From: an uncultured Algibacter sp.
GTDB taxonomy: Bacteria; Bacteroidota; Bacteroidia; Flavobacteriales; Flavobacteriaceae
Assembly (NCBI RefSeq): GCF_947495925.1
Contig: NZ_CANMAU010000002.1
Location: 1 to 64,000, forward strand
Length of the DNA: 64,000 bases
Reading direction: 5' to 3'
The translations under genes and the position numbers were made by a program. This document shows positions 43,601 to 51,259 of this stretch, piece by piece (position 1 is the stretch's first letter; each line of letters opens with the position of its first letter). Under the pieces are notes generated by a model. It had not been told where the DNA came from. It saw only the letters and a list, made by a program, of their open reading frames with translations, and made no database searches.

Positions 43601-44110
43601 AAAGGTGAAGACGGCAAAAAAGGAAGTAAAGATGGAAAAAATAAATCTGGTAATGAATCTGATATGAACGGTGAAGGAGGTGAAGGTTTAGGAAATGGGC
43701 AAGAGGAATTGCTTTATGAAATTTACCAAAGGCAGCAACAATTACGTGAGGCACTTCAGAAACGGTTGGCTAAGGATGGAATAAGGGGGAGTGGGAATGC
43801 GTTGGTTAGGCGAATGGAAAATATAGAATTGGAGTTGCTAAATAAAGGTTTTACCAAGCAAACGCTTCAAAAAATGATGGTTTTGGAACATCAATTGTTA
43901 AAATTAGAGAATGCCGCTATACAACAGGGCGAGGATAACAAACGTGAATCTGAATCCAATAAAAACGAGTTCTTTAATAGTTCAAATAGTCAGCTTCCTA
44001 CAGCGAAACAATATTTTAAAACTACTGAAATATTAAACAGACAAGCTTTACCTTTGCAGCAAATTTATAAGAAGAAGGTCCAAGAATATTTTAAGGGAAG
44101 TAATGATTAA
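40682..44110 (+). CDS. DUF4175-family large coiled-coil membrane protein
   Basis: An 1142-residue protein typical of Bacteroidota and found just upstream of ybeY. It has about three N-terminal membrane helices (roughly 22-45, 50-75 and 155-175), a region of beta-sandwich-like repeats (about 180-480), a long Lys/Glu-rich coiled coil (about 490-760), a helical region, a Gly/Lys/Glu low-complexity segment (about 955-1010) and a final helical domain. The family is uncharacterised; the layout suggests a periplasmic or envelope structural role. Its stop overlaps the ybeY start by eight bases, so the two are translated together. Confidence 0.85.
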   Translation: MTNFNTIQSKLEGFIRRYYANELLKGAILFFAIGLLYFLFTLFIEHVLWLSTGFRTLLFWLFIAVEFGLLVKFICIPLSKLLKLQKGIDYEMASKIIGRHFPSVNDKLLNVLQLRNANSQSELFLASIEQKSAELKPVPFKLAINFRKNLEYLKYAAIPVIILLFTFFTGNIDWFSSSYKRVIDFKTAYEPPAPFQFFVVNENLNGVENEDFKLLVKTAGEVTPESVHIIYNNETYFLQQKAVGEFEYVFTEPKEPITFQLSANDVTSKPYKLNLIKTPSLLSFEMVLDYPSYTGKRDEIFKSTGNAIVPEGTNIKWRLSTKSTDEVNIYAADTTKLEALDDGIFECTKKVFSDYSYTLSTSNAALKNYESLGFNIDVVKDEYPEINLKVEKDSLDLQSLYFFGQISDDYGFTKLELVYYPADDESNKVFVKTPISGSNIHEFISAFPNNYQIEAGISYQLYFQVSDNDEVNGYKTVKSSVFTYRKRTVAEEEKKKLKEQSDGIKNLNKSLEKFEEQEKKLEELSKTQKEKSTLNFNDKKRLESFLKRQKQQDEMMKNFNKKLKNNLEQFNKENEEKDEFREDLRERLKDNEEKLEKDEKLLEEIKKLQDKINKEELTQKLDELAKQNKNKRRSLEQLLELTKRFYVEKKLEKLNDDLKKLAEEQEKLSNKSEEKNTKEKQEELNKEFDNYKKELDDLEKDSNALKKPMDIPRDKLDEKEVEKEQKNASEALDKEEQQKDSENEPGGSKEEPNQNMNNARKSQKKAAQKMKKMSKQMESAMRASGGEQMEEDADMIRQILDNLVLFSFDQEKLMGRFKSIEVNHNKFASYLKKQRNLREHFEHIDDSLFALSLRQPKLSEQVNKEIADVYYNIDNALSLMAENQLYQGVSKQQFAVTAANNLSDFLSDVLDGMQESMSMSAGKGGQGDMQLPDIIMSQEELNKMMEDGMKKGESGKPKEGEGKQKGDGYKSGNKGEDGKKGSKDGKNKSGNESDMNGEGGEGLGNGQEELLYEIYQRQQQLREALQKRLAKDGIRGSGNALVRRMENIELELLNKGFTKQTLQKMMVLEHQLLKLENAAIQQGEDNKRESESNKNEFFNSSNSQLPTAKQYFKTTEILNRQALPLQQIYKKKVQEYFKGSND

Positions 44111-44519
44111 TTTTAATTACGAAACGGAGTTTAATTTGCCTTCAGAAGAATTGATTTCTACTTGGATTACAAATTGCATACGTGAAGAACAGCATAAGAT
44201 TGAAGAAGTTAATTATGTGTTTTGTGATGACGAATATTTGCATAAGCTTAACCTTGAATTTCTTAATCATGATACGCTTACGGATATTATAAGCTTCGAT
44301 TACTCTATCGGAAAAGTTGTACAAGGCGATATCTTTATTTCTGTAGAACGTGTTGCGGATAATGCAAAAGATTTTGGTGTGGATTTTTCTGATGAGCTAC
44401 ATCGAGTTATTATTCATGGTATTCTTCATTATTGTGGGTATAAGGATAAGACTGATGCAGATGCTAAAGTTATGCGTGCAAAGGAAGATTACTACCTACA
44501 ACGACTTATAGAGAATTAA
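44103..44519 (+). CDS. ybeY: rRNA maturation endoribonuclease YbeY
   Basis: A 138-residue metal-dependent RNase for 16S rRNA 3'-end maturation and ribosome quality control. The signature HGILHYCGYKD is present with His105 and His109. The third metal ligand of the usual H-x3-H-x5-H motif falls at position 115, which here is Asp. The preceding VNYVFCDDEYLHKLNLEFLNHDTLTD region, which starts near residue 37, is also family-typical. It overlaps the DUF4175 gene by eight bases. Length is usual. Confidence 0.92.
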   Translation: MINFNYETEFNLPSEELISTWITNCIREEQHKIEEVNYVFCDDEYLHKLNLEFLNHDTLTDIISFDYSIGKVVQGDIFISVERVADNAKDFGVDFSDELHRVIIHGILHYCGYKDKTDADAKVMRAKEDYYLQRLIEN

Positions 44520-44530
44520 AGATTTCAGCG

Positions 44531-44538
44531 TATATTTG
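44531..44538 (+). promoter_or_regulatory. -7 element for mnmG
   Basis: TATATTTG matches TAnnTTTG exactly, 57 bases before the mnmG start. The resulting leader would contain the palindrome at 44556-44575. Confidence 0.5.
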
Positions 44539-44555
44539 CAAACCAAAATGAATGC

Positions 44556-44575
44556 CATGTTCCACGTGGAACATG
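44556..44575. other. parS-like centromere site 1
   Basis: CATGTTCCACGTGGAACATG is a perfect 20-bp palindrome. Its core TGTTCCACGTGGAACA differs from the classic ParB-binding parS TGTTTCACGTGAAACA by one symmetric pair. It lies between ybeY and mnmG. parS sites normally cluster near the replication origin, where ParB loads and segregation starts. Confidence 0.85.
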
Positions 44576-44595
44576 AATTGTAAAAAGCAGTATGT

Positions 44596-46467
44596 ATGTT
44601 TAATGAGGTTTATGATGTTATTGTTGTAGGAGCAGGTCACGCTGGAAGCGAAGCTGCTGCTGCTGCTGCAAATATGGGTAGTAAGACGCTATTAGTAACC
44701 ATGAACTTGCAGAACATCGCTCAAATGTCTTGTAATCCTGCAATGGGTGGGATTGCGAAAGGGCAAATTGTGAGAGAAATTGATGCTTTAGGCGGTTACA
44801 GTGGAATTGTGTCTGATACTTCTGCTATCCAGTTTAAAATGCTTAACAAATCTAAAGGACCTGCTATGTGGAGTCCGAGGGTACAAAGTGACAGGATGCG
44901 GTTTGCGGAAGATTGGAGGATGTTACTGGAAGGAACTCCAAATCTAGATTTTTATCAGGAAATGGTGTCTGGGTTGATTGTTGAGAAAGATAAAGTTGTA
45001 GGTGTTAAAACCTCTTTAGGGATTGAAATAAAAGGGAGATCGGTTGTGCTTACAAACGGCACTTTTTTAAATGGCTTAATTCATATTGGAGATAAGAATT
45101 TTGGTGGAGGAAGAGCTGGGGAAAGAGCGGCTACAGGGATTACAGAGCAGTTGGTTGATTTGGGTTTTGATTCGGGAAGAATGAAAACTGGAACACCTCC
45201 AAGAGTTGATGGTAGAAGCTTGGATTTTTCTAAAATGTTGGAACAGCCTGGAGATGAAAACCCTGAAAAATTTTCTTATCTGGATAGTACAAAACCATTA
45301 AAAAATCAACGTGCTTGTCACATGACTTATACTAGTGTAGAAGTGCATGATTTACTTCGAGAAGGTTTCGATAGGTCGCCTATGTTTAATGGCAGGATTA
45401 AAAGTTTAGGGCCGCGATATTGTCCCTCCATTGAGGATAAAATTAATCGATTTGCTGATAAAGATAGGCATCAGTTGTTTATAGAACCTGAAGGCTGGAG
45501 TACTTGTGAGGTTTATGTAAATGGATTTTCTACATCATTACCGGAAGATGTGCAATTTAAAGCGCTGCGATCTGTAGTTGGTTTTGAAAATGTTAAGTTC
45601 TTTAGGCCGGGTTATGCTATAGAATATGATTATTTTCCACCTACACAATTAAAGCATACTTTGGAAACAAAGTTGGTTGATGGCTTGTATTTTGCTGGAC
45701 AAATTAATGGAACAACGGGATATGAGGAAGCGGCATCTCAAGGTTTAATTGCAGGTATAAATGCAAGCCTTAAGGTTAAGGAAAAAGACCCGTTTATGTT
45801 GAAAAGGGATGAGGCTTATATAGGGGTTTTGGTAGATGATTTAATTACTAAAGGAACGGAAGAGCCTTATCGAATGTTCACTTCCCGGGCGGAGTATAGA
45901 ACGTTATTGCGTCAGGATAATGCCGATTTACGTTTAACGCCTAAGGGTTTTGAATTGGGATTAGCGTCTGAAAAACGTTTAAGACGTATGGAAGAAAAGC
46001 ATGAAGCGGCAGAACAATTTGTTAGCTTCTTTGAAAAGACAAGTGTGAAGCCTGAAGTGATTAATCCTATTTTAGAAAGTAAAAAATCTGCGGTTGTAAA
46101 GCAATCTGGAAAGTTGTTTAAAGTATTTGCGAGGCCAAACATTGAGATGGATGATGTGAGAAAAGTGGACAGTGTAGAAGCTTATATTCAGGATAATAAT
46201 TTGGATAGGGAAATTATTGAACAAGCAGAAATTCAAGTAAAATACGCTGGGTATATTGCCAAGGAAAAAAATAATGCTGATAAATTAACACGATTAGAAT
46301 ATGTGAAAATCCCGGAAGGATTTGATTATTCGCAGATAAAATCTATGAGTTTTGAGGCACGAGAAAAGCTTAAAAAAATTCAGCCAACAACAGTTTCACA
46401 AGCCTCAAGAATTAGTGGTGTTTCACCTAATGATATTTCTGTTCTATTGGTTTATATGGGTAGGTAA
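44596..46467 (+). CDS. mnmG: tRNA uridine-5-carboxymethylaminomethyl modification enzyme MnmG (GidA)
   Basis: A 623-residue FAD-binding protein that, with MnmE, modifies the wobble uridine of tRNAs. The dinucleotide-binding motif VVGAGHAGSEAA opens the protein. The family signatures GPRYCPSIEDKI and GQINGTTGYEEAASQG are intact, and the helical C-terminal domain (about 555-623) ends in the usual QASRISGVSPNDISVLLVY. It is flanked by two parS-like sites. mnmG lies close to oriC in many bacteria. Confidence 0.97.
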   Translation: MFNEVYDVIVVGAGHAGSEAAAAAANMGSKTLLVTMNLQNIAQMSCNPAMGGIAKGQIVREIDALGGYSGIVSDTSAIQFKMLNKSKGPAMWSPRVQSDRMRFAEDWRMLLEGTPNLDFYQEMVSGLIVEKDKVVGVKTSLGIEIKGRSVVLTNGTFLNGLIHIGDKNFGGGRAGERAATGITEQLVDLGFDSGRMKTGTPPRVDGRSLDFSKMLEQPGDENPEKFSYLDSTKPLKNQRACHMTYTSVEVHDLLREGFDRSPMFNGRIKSLGPRYCPSIEDKINRFADKDRHQLFIEPEGWSTCEVYVNGFSTSLPEDVQFKALRSVVGFENVKFFRPGYAIEYDYFPPTQLKHTLETKLVDGLYFAGQINGTTGYEEAASQGLIAGINASLKVKEKDPFMLKRDEAYIGVLVDDLITKGTEEPYRMFTSRAEYRTLLRQDNADLRLTPKGFELGLASEKRLRRMEEKHEAAEQFVSFFEKTSVKPEVINPILESKKSAVVKQSGKLFKVFARPNIEMDDVRKVDSVEAYIQDNNLDREIIEQAEIQVKYAGYIAKEKNNADKLTRLEYVKIPEGFDYSQIKSMSFEAREKLKKIQPTTVSQASRISGVSPNDISVLLVYMGR

Positions 46468-46485
46468 TTCTCAACGAAAAACAAC

Positions 46486-46499
46486 GTTCCACGTGGAAC
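46486..46499. other. parS-like centromere site 2
   Basis: GTTCCACGTGGAAC, a perfect 14-bp palindrome identical to the core of the site at 44556-44575. It is 19 bases after the mnmG stop and about 1.9 kb from the first site. Confidence 0.82.
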
Positions 46500-46555
46500 A
46501 TATAATGTAAATCTTCTTTTTTTTTGCTGAATATCTGTTTCAGAATCCGTTTCAA

Positions 46556-47407
46556 ATGAAAAACAAATCTATTTTTTTAAGCGTAAAAGACCATTCGGTT
46601 TCGGGTGAGGAATTTAAGTTGATTCAAAATAGCGAGTATGGTTTTTTAGAAACCACACCTCAACCCTCTTTAGAAAAGTTACCCACTTACTACGAAAGCG
46701 AAGACTATATTTCGCATACAGATTCTAAGCGAAATCTATTTGAAAAGGTGTATCATTTGGTACGGACATTTTCCTTAAAAAAGAAGCTAAGTTTAATTAA
46801 TTCATTTCTGTCTGAAGAAAAACACTTGCTTGATATTGGCTGTGGAACTGGAGATTTTTTGCAAATTGCTCAAAGTAACGGCTGGACTATTTCGGGAATT
46901 GAGCCTAATAGTGAGGCAAGGGTCATAGCGAATTCAAAAACGAATGCTACAGTTTTTGATACCTCTCAACTATCAAGCTTTAAAAAGAAGAGTTTTGATG
47001 TCATTACACTTTGGCATGTTTTAGAGCATTTGCCAGATTTAGAAAGTCAAATAGTTAGCTTTAAGAAGTTATTAAAGCCCAAGGGCAGATTAGTTATTGC
47101 GGTTCCTAACTATAATAGTTATGATGCAAAACATTATAAAGAATTTTGGGCCGCTTATGATGTGCCCAGACATCTTTGGCACTTTAATCAAGAATCTATT
47201 TCAAAATTAATGGTAACGCAAGATTTTGAAGTAGAAAAAGTAAAACCTATGTGGTTTGATGCATTTTATGTAAGTCTACTTTCTGAAAAATACAAGTCTG
47301 GTAAAATGAAACCCATTAAAGGATTTTTTATTGGCTTGCTGTCAAATCTTAAGGCGTGCTCCTCAAAAGAGGCTTCATCTCTTATATATATTATAAAAAA
47401 CATCTAA
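46556..47407 (+). CDS. Class I SAM-dependent methyltransferase
   Basis: A 283-residue cytoplasmic protein. SAM-binding motif I is HLLDIGCGTGDFLQIA (near residue 90), with the acidic motif II residue in ISGIEPN and the later FDVITLWHVLEHLPDL. The N-terminal 75 residues carry the YYESEDYISHTDSKRN element common in methyltransferases linked to cell-surface glycan or quinone pathways, but the substrate is unknown. It follows mnmG after 88 bases that include the second parS-like site. Confidence 0.85.
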   Translation: MKNKSIFLSVKDHSVSGEEFKLIQNSEYGFLETTPQPSLEKLPTYYESEDYISHTDSKRNLFEKVYHLVRTFSLKKKLSLINSFLSEEKHLLDIGCGTGDFLQIAQSNGWTISGIEPNSEARVIANSKTNATVFDTSQLSSFKKKSFDVITLWHVLEHLPDLESQIVSFKKLLKPKGRLVIAVPNYNSYDAKHYKEFWAAYDVPRHLWHFNQESISKLMVTQDFEVEKVKPMWFDAFYVSLLSEKYKSGKMKPIKGFFIGLLSNLKACSSKEASSLIYIIKNI

Positions 47408-47604
47408 TTCTCATTTTAGCAACGTTATTTAAACGCTCTTGCTTTGAAATGGATAAATACTACTGCGTTTTTTAAAAGGGCTTTACATGCCTTTATATCA
47501 ATTCAGTTTTAATAGTTAATTATAATCGAATAACATGTTTGTTATAAATTATTCTTATATGTTAAAATCCAACTAATTAAAGAATCAATTTTAACATACT
47601 TTGT

Positions 47605-47612
47605 TACATTTG
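47605..47612 (+). promoter_or_regulatory. -7 element for the Skp-like gene
   Basis: TACATTTG matches TAnnTTTG exactly, 21 bases before ATG 47634 and downstream of an earlier in-frame codon at 47601. It supports the later start. Confidence 0.5.
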
Positions 47613-47633
47613 TTCGGATTTAAAAACAAACCA

Positions 47634-48155
47634 ATGAAAAATATTTTTTATGTAGCTATAATTGCTATTTCTGTTTTCTCATGTCAAAATCAAAAAATAG
47701 GCTTTGTAGATAATGGAACGATAATTAACGATTATCAAGAGAAGAAAGATGTAGAAGCTAAATTTCAAGAGCGAGAAGAATCTTTTAGAAAAAGAGCAGA
47801 TAGTATTAGTCAAGCTTTTCAGATGGAAGCTCAAAATACTCAGGCAGAAGCACAGAAATTAGCTTCAACCAATCGAAAAAAGGCTGAGGAGCTCATGGGC
47901 GGATTGCAGCAAAAACAGCAAATGCTACAACAACAAATGCAGTTTGAGCAACAACAATTAACTCAAGAATTCCAAACGGAAATAGATACGTTAATCGTTA
48001 AGGTGAAAGATTATGTTAAGGACTATGGAAAGAAGAATGGCTACACTTATATTTTAGGAACAAGTGAAGCTGCTGCTTCTGTTATGTATGGTAAGGATGA
48101 GAATGATTTAACACAAACCGTATTGGAAGCTCTTAACGCAGAATACGAAAAATGA
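47634..48155 (+). CDS. Skp/OmpH-family periplasmic chaperone-like lipoprotein
   Basis: A 173-residue protein. From ATG 47634 it begins with a lipoprotein signal (lipobox VFSC, Cys17) followed by KIGFVDNGTIINDYQEKKDV, the usual Skp/OmpH start, then a long Gln/Glu-rich coiled coil (about 45-125) and the closing domain (KNGYTYILGTSEAAASVMYG). Skp proteins hold unfolded outer-membrane proteins in the periplasm. A lipidated version would act from a membrane anchor. The start is supported by the -7 element at 47605. Confidence 0.85.
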   Translation: MKNIFYVAIIAISVFSCQNQKIGFVDNGTIINDYQEKKDVEAKFQEREESFRKRADSISQAFQMEAQNTQAEAQKLASTNRKKAEELMGGLQQKQQMLQQQMQFEQQQLTQEFQTEIDTLIVKVKDYVKDYGKKNGYTYILGTSEAAASVMYGKDENDLTQTVLEALNAEYEK

Positions 48156-48167
48156 TATTTAACTTAC

Positions 48168-48195
48168 TGATAATCAATTACTTAATTGATTATCA
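48168..48195. repeat. AT-rich perfect inverted repeat
   Basis: TGATAATCAATTA (48168-48180) faces TAATTGATTATCA (48183-48195) across CT, 13 bp each side. It lies between the Skp-like gene and the terminator at 48217. It has no T tail, so it may be an RNA-stabilising hairpin or a protein-binding palindrome. Confidence 0.7.
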
Positions 48196-48216
48196 GAGGT
48201 TAGAAAACACTTATTT

Positions 48217-48250
48217 AAAAGCCCTGATACAATTTTGTGTCTGGGCTTTT
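48217..48250. terminator. Terminator between convergent genes
   Basis: AAAAGCCC (48217-48224) pairs with GGGCTTTT (48243-48250), extended inward by GATACA with TGTGTC. It can serve the Skp-like gene and, read backwards, the sulfatase gene. Confidence 0.8.
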
Positions 48251-48274
48251 AAATTTCGAATAGATGTGTAACGA

Positions 48275-50074
48275 CTATAATGTTTTTCCTGACACATGTT
48301 TGATATAAGTATAGTACACACCGTACGTTTCATCCCCTTCAATAAAATCATTAAGCAGTAAAGTTTTCCCTTTTGAAAGCTTTAAATTAAAAATGACTGC
48401 ATCACTAGTACCATCAATTGGTTTTTCAAGAATTTGATTAGCTATTCGGATCCTTACTTTTTCTGGCTTGATGGTTTTGTATTTATAAAAATTCTTTGGG
48501 TTGTTTTCAGGAACTCCCCATATAGATCCCGGACATTCTTTGGGCCACCTTCTGCACTCTATTTGGTAAATACCATCTTTTTCAACTTCAATGGCGTGGG
48601 TGTTATTTGAGTTTTTTTTGCCTTCTGCAACATGTTCAGCTTTCCATATACCAGTACTTTCTCCAATGGCATGTTGAATGGTTAGGGTGATTTCCAGCTG
48701 ATTTTCATTTCCAACGATGCTCACAGGAAGCTCATTATATTCCGGATAGGTTTTAGAGGTTTTAATAAATTTAGAATTAGACTTAAGTAATTCCTTGGTT
48801 ATTTCTGGAAACTCCTTGGATACATCATTTTTTTGCAACCTGTCTTTTTCAATATCGAATAGATTTTTACCGTTAATCAAACGCCAGTCATTTTTAATTA
48901 TACACGTATTAGTTACGCTTGTGGGTGGGCGCCAATCTTGTCGGTTATGAACAAAGATGGTTCTATCAGCTAACTTTTCATGCTTATTCGTGAGTAACCC
49001 TGAAAAATCTACACCGTCTAATTTTTTATCATCTGGAATTGAAAGTTCGCACAGCTCAGCCAAAGTTGGTATGAGATCTACATGTGCTGTCTCCGCATCA
49101 ATGTCTTTACCCCCTTTAATCTTACCGTCTTTCCACCTGATAAAAAAGGGAACACGATGACTTCCCTCAAACCGCTCTCCTTTTCTACCTTGAAACCCAT
49201 TATTATATCCTAGTTTTCCATCAGCACTATATCCGTATTGCGTGCCATTATCTGTCATAAAGATTAGGATAGTATTGTCTGTTAAGTTTACTTTCTTTAA
49301 GTAAGCTTCTAACTTACCAAAGTTCTCATCAATGTTCGAAATCATGCCATAAAATTCAGCATTAAATATTTCTTTGCCTACTAAAGACCTGTATGGCTTT
49401 GCATATTTTTCGGCAACATAGTGCGGATCATGAGGAGCGTTGGTAGGTAAGTAAATAAAGAATGGTTTATCTTTATTTTTATCAATAAACTTAATAGTTT
49501 CATTAAACCAAACATCAGTACAATATCCTTCAAATTGTTTTGGTTCGTTATTTACCCAGTAAACATCATCAAAATAAGTATTTCCCCAATAATCTGACAA
49601 TTCACCTACGCCACCAGATTTATGATGGATGGCAACATCAAAGCCGCAATCCGTTGGTCTTACCGGGTAGTTGTCACCCAGATGCCACTTACCAAAAATT
49701 CCTGTTACATAGCCATTTACTTTAAAAATATCGGCCATGGTCTGGTTATTTGTGGATAATGCATCACGTCCTTTATAGGTAGCCCACGCTCCATTATTAA
49801 TAGGGTACCTCCCAGTCATAATCGCTCCTCGAGTTGGGGTACATACTGGACTAACATGAAAATCGGTCATGCGTACAGCATTTTTATAGAATTTGTCGAG
49901 GTTCGGGGTATTAAGCCAAGGGTTACCATGGCAACCTATATCGCCAATGCCTTGATCATCGGTTAAAACTAAAATAACATTGGGTTTGCGTACTTCTTGC
50001 GTTTTACTCTGAGCAAAAGTGTAATTATAGCTTACTAAAAGCATCCAGATTAAAACTAGTTTTTTAAAACTCAT
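48275..50074 (-). CDS. Secreted sulfatase (type I, formylglycine-dependent)
   Basis: A 599-residue exported enzyme with a signal peptide (near YTFAQ). The metal site is VLTDDQGIGD. The formylglycine motif is Cys78 in CTPTRGAIMTGRYP, the C-x-P-x-R signature that must be oxidised by a maturation enzyme. GKWHLGDN and IFMTDNGTQYG complete the active site. The C-terminal 150 residues form a beta-sandwich (IYQIECRRWPKEC). It hydrolyses sulfate esters, presumably from marine polysaccharides. It is a lone sulfatase without SusCD or other glycosidases beside it. The maturase is not in the window. Confidence 0.93.
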   Translation of the reverse strand: MSFKKLVLIWMLLVSYNYTFAQSKTQEVRKPNVILVLTDDQGIGDIGCHGNPWLNTPNLDKFYKNAVRMTDFHVSPVCTPTRGAIMTGRYPINNGAWATYKGRDALSTNNQTMADIFKVNGYVTGIFGKWHLGDNYPVRPTDCGFDVAIHHKSGGVGELSDYWGNTYFDDVYWVNNEPKQFEGYCTDVWFNETIKFIDKNKDKPFFIYLPTNAPHDPHYVAEKYAKPYRSLVGKEIFNAEFYGMISNIDENFGKLEAYLKKVNLTDNTILIFMTDNGTQYGYSADGKLGYNNGFQGRKGERFEGSHRVPFFIRWKDGKIKGGKDIDAETAHVDLIPTLAELCELSIPDDKKLDGVDFSGLLTNKHEKLADRTIFVHNRQDWRPPTSVTNTCIIKNDWRLINGKNLFDIEKDRLQKNDVSKEFPEITKELLKSNSKFIKTSKTYPEYNELPVSIVGNENQLEITLTIQHAIGESTGIWKAEHVAEGKKNSNNTHAIEVEKDGIYQIECRRWPKECPGSIWGVPENNPKNFYKYKTIKPEKVRIRIANQILEKPIDGTSDAVIFNLKLSKGKTLLLNDFIEGDETYGVYYTYIKHVSGKTL

Positions 50075-50196
50075 TGCGTTAGATTTGATACACTAAAAAT
50101 ACATAATAAGGAACGAATTAAAGCGTTTTATCATTTAACAAAAAAATACAGGTTCGCCTTTAGTCGTTTTAGTATTTTCATCTTTTTTTAACAACC

Positions 50197-51099
50197 ATGA
50201 AAATTAAAGTTTTTTTAAAACAGCCGTTTGACTATTTCGATTCAAATAAAAACAAATGGATTTATGTTATTGGCGCCACGGCTTTTGCCATTACCTTTTT
50301 AGTTTTGTTTCAACCTTATGGGCTATCGGAAGAAGTTTCTAATCCTGAGAATACATTAATTAATCTAGTACTATTCTTTTTATCTGTAGCTTTAAGTACG
50401 TTTCTAACGCTTTCATTTTCTCAATTTTTTGCTCGAAAATGGTTTGGTTTTGAAAATGTGTCTATTAAAAAGTATGTAACCTGGTATATTTTTGAGGCCT
50501 TAGGGCTGACTTTAGTGAGCTTTGGTTTTTCTTTTATCGTTCCTGATTTAGGAAATGATTTTGAAAAGGAACTCAATTTAGTTTTTCAGCTCAAAATATT
50601 TTTTAAGGTTATTGTTGTTCTGGTATTCCCTTTTGTTGGTAGTATTATTTATGTTTTAATTCAGAATCTAAACTATGAAATAAGCGAGTTAGGAGAGCAA
50701 TTAAGTGTTTTCAAAAGTAATTTCGATATGACTCAGGAAACAGAGCTTTTAGAGATTAAAGATGAAAATGACAATATAGATTTTTCGGTAGAATTAAAGA
50801 ATTTTCTATATGCTGAATCAAGCAATCAATATATATTAATTCATTATCTAAAAGAAGAAAAAGTTAAAAAGCATATTACTAGAAATAGAATGAAAAGCTT
50901 TTTAATTCAAACAGAGAATTTCCCAATAAAGCAGTGCCATCGATCTTATGCGGTAAACTTATTAAATGTTGATCGTAAAGCTAAAGAACAGGGCAAGGAT
51001 TTTTTGATTAATTCTAAAATAGCGTCCTTAAAAGTACCCATATCAAAATCGTATTTAAGTATAATTAGTAACGAAGTATTACCTGAAAAGGCATTCTAG
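50197..51099 (+). CDS. Membrane-anchored LytTR transcription regulator
   Basis: A 300-residue protein with four N-terminal membrane helices (about 20-42, 57-80, 95-117 and 135-160), a short coiled linker and a C-terminal LytTR DNA-binding domain (about 205-292: FLYAESSNQYILIHY, ITRNRMKSFLIQ, KQCHRSYAVNLLNVD). It has no receiver domain, so signalling must pass through the membrane part. It lies 160 bases upstream of a TonB receptor/DUF4249 pair. A 14-bp direct repeat with 20-bp period stands in the gap, so local control of that operon is likely. Confidence 0.9.
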   Translation: MKIKVFLKQPFDYFDSNKNKWIYVIGATAFAITFLVLFQPYGLSEEVSNPENTLINLVLFFLSVALSTFLTLSFSQFFARKWFGFENVSIKKYVTWYIFEALGLTLVSFGFSFIVPDLGNDFEKELNLVFQLKIFFKVIVVLVFPFVGSIIYVLIQNLNYEISELGEQLSVFKSNFDMTQETELLEIKDENDNIDFSVELKNFLYAESSNQYILIHYLKEEKVKKHITRNRMKSFLIQTENFPIKQCHRSYAVNLLNVDRKAKEQGKDFLINSKIASLKVPISKSYLSIISNEVLPEKAF

Positions 51100-51103
51100 A
51101 TTT

Positions 51104-51137
51104 TATTTCACTCCAAAAATTAGTATTTCACTCCAAA
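51104..51137. promoter_or_regulatory. Putative LytTR-binding direct repeat
   Basis: TATTTCACTCCAAA occurs at 51104-51117 and again, identical, at 51124-51137, a 20-bp period (about two helical turns). LytTR proteins usually bind two direct repeats on one face of the helix about two turns apart. The site follows the LytTR gene stop and precedes a promoter-like TTTG (51156-51159) and TTTCTTTG (51175-51182). Confidence 0.65.
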
Positions 51138-51259
51138 CCTCAATGTTTACTACACTTTGAGTAAATATTAAAATTTTCTTTGCGTTGTTGTTTTTCATGC
51201 AACCCTTTAAAGTTTGGGTTGTCTATTAGTATTAACAATCAAAAACCGAACACATCAAA

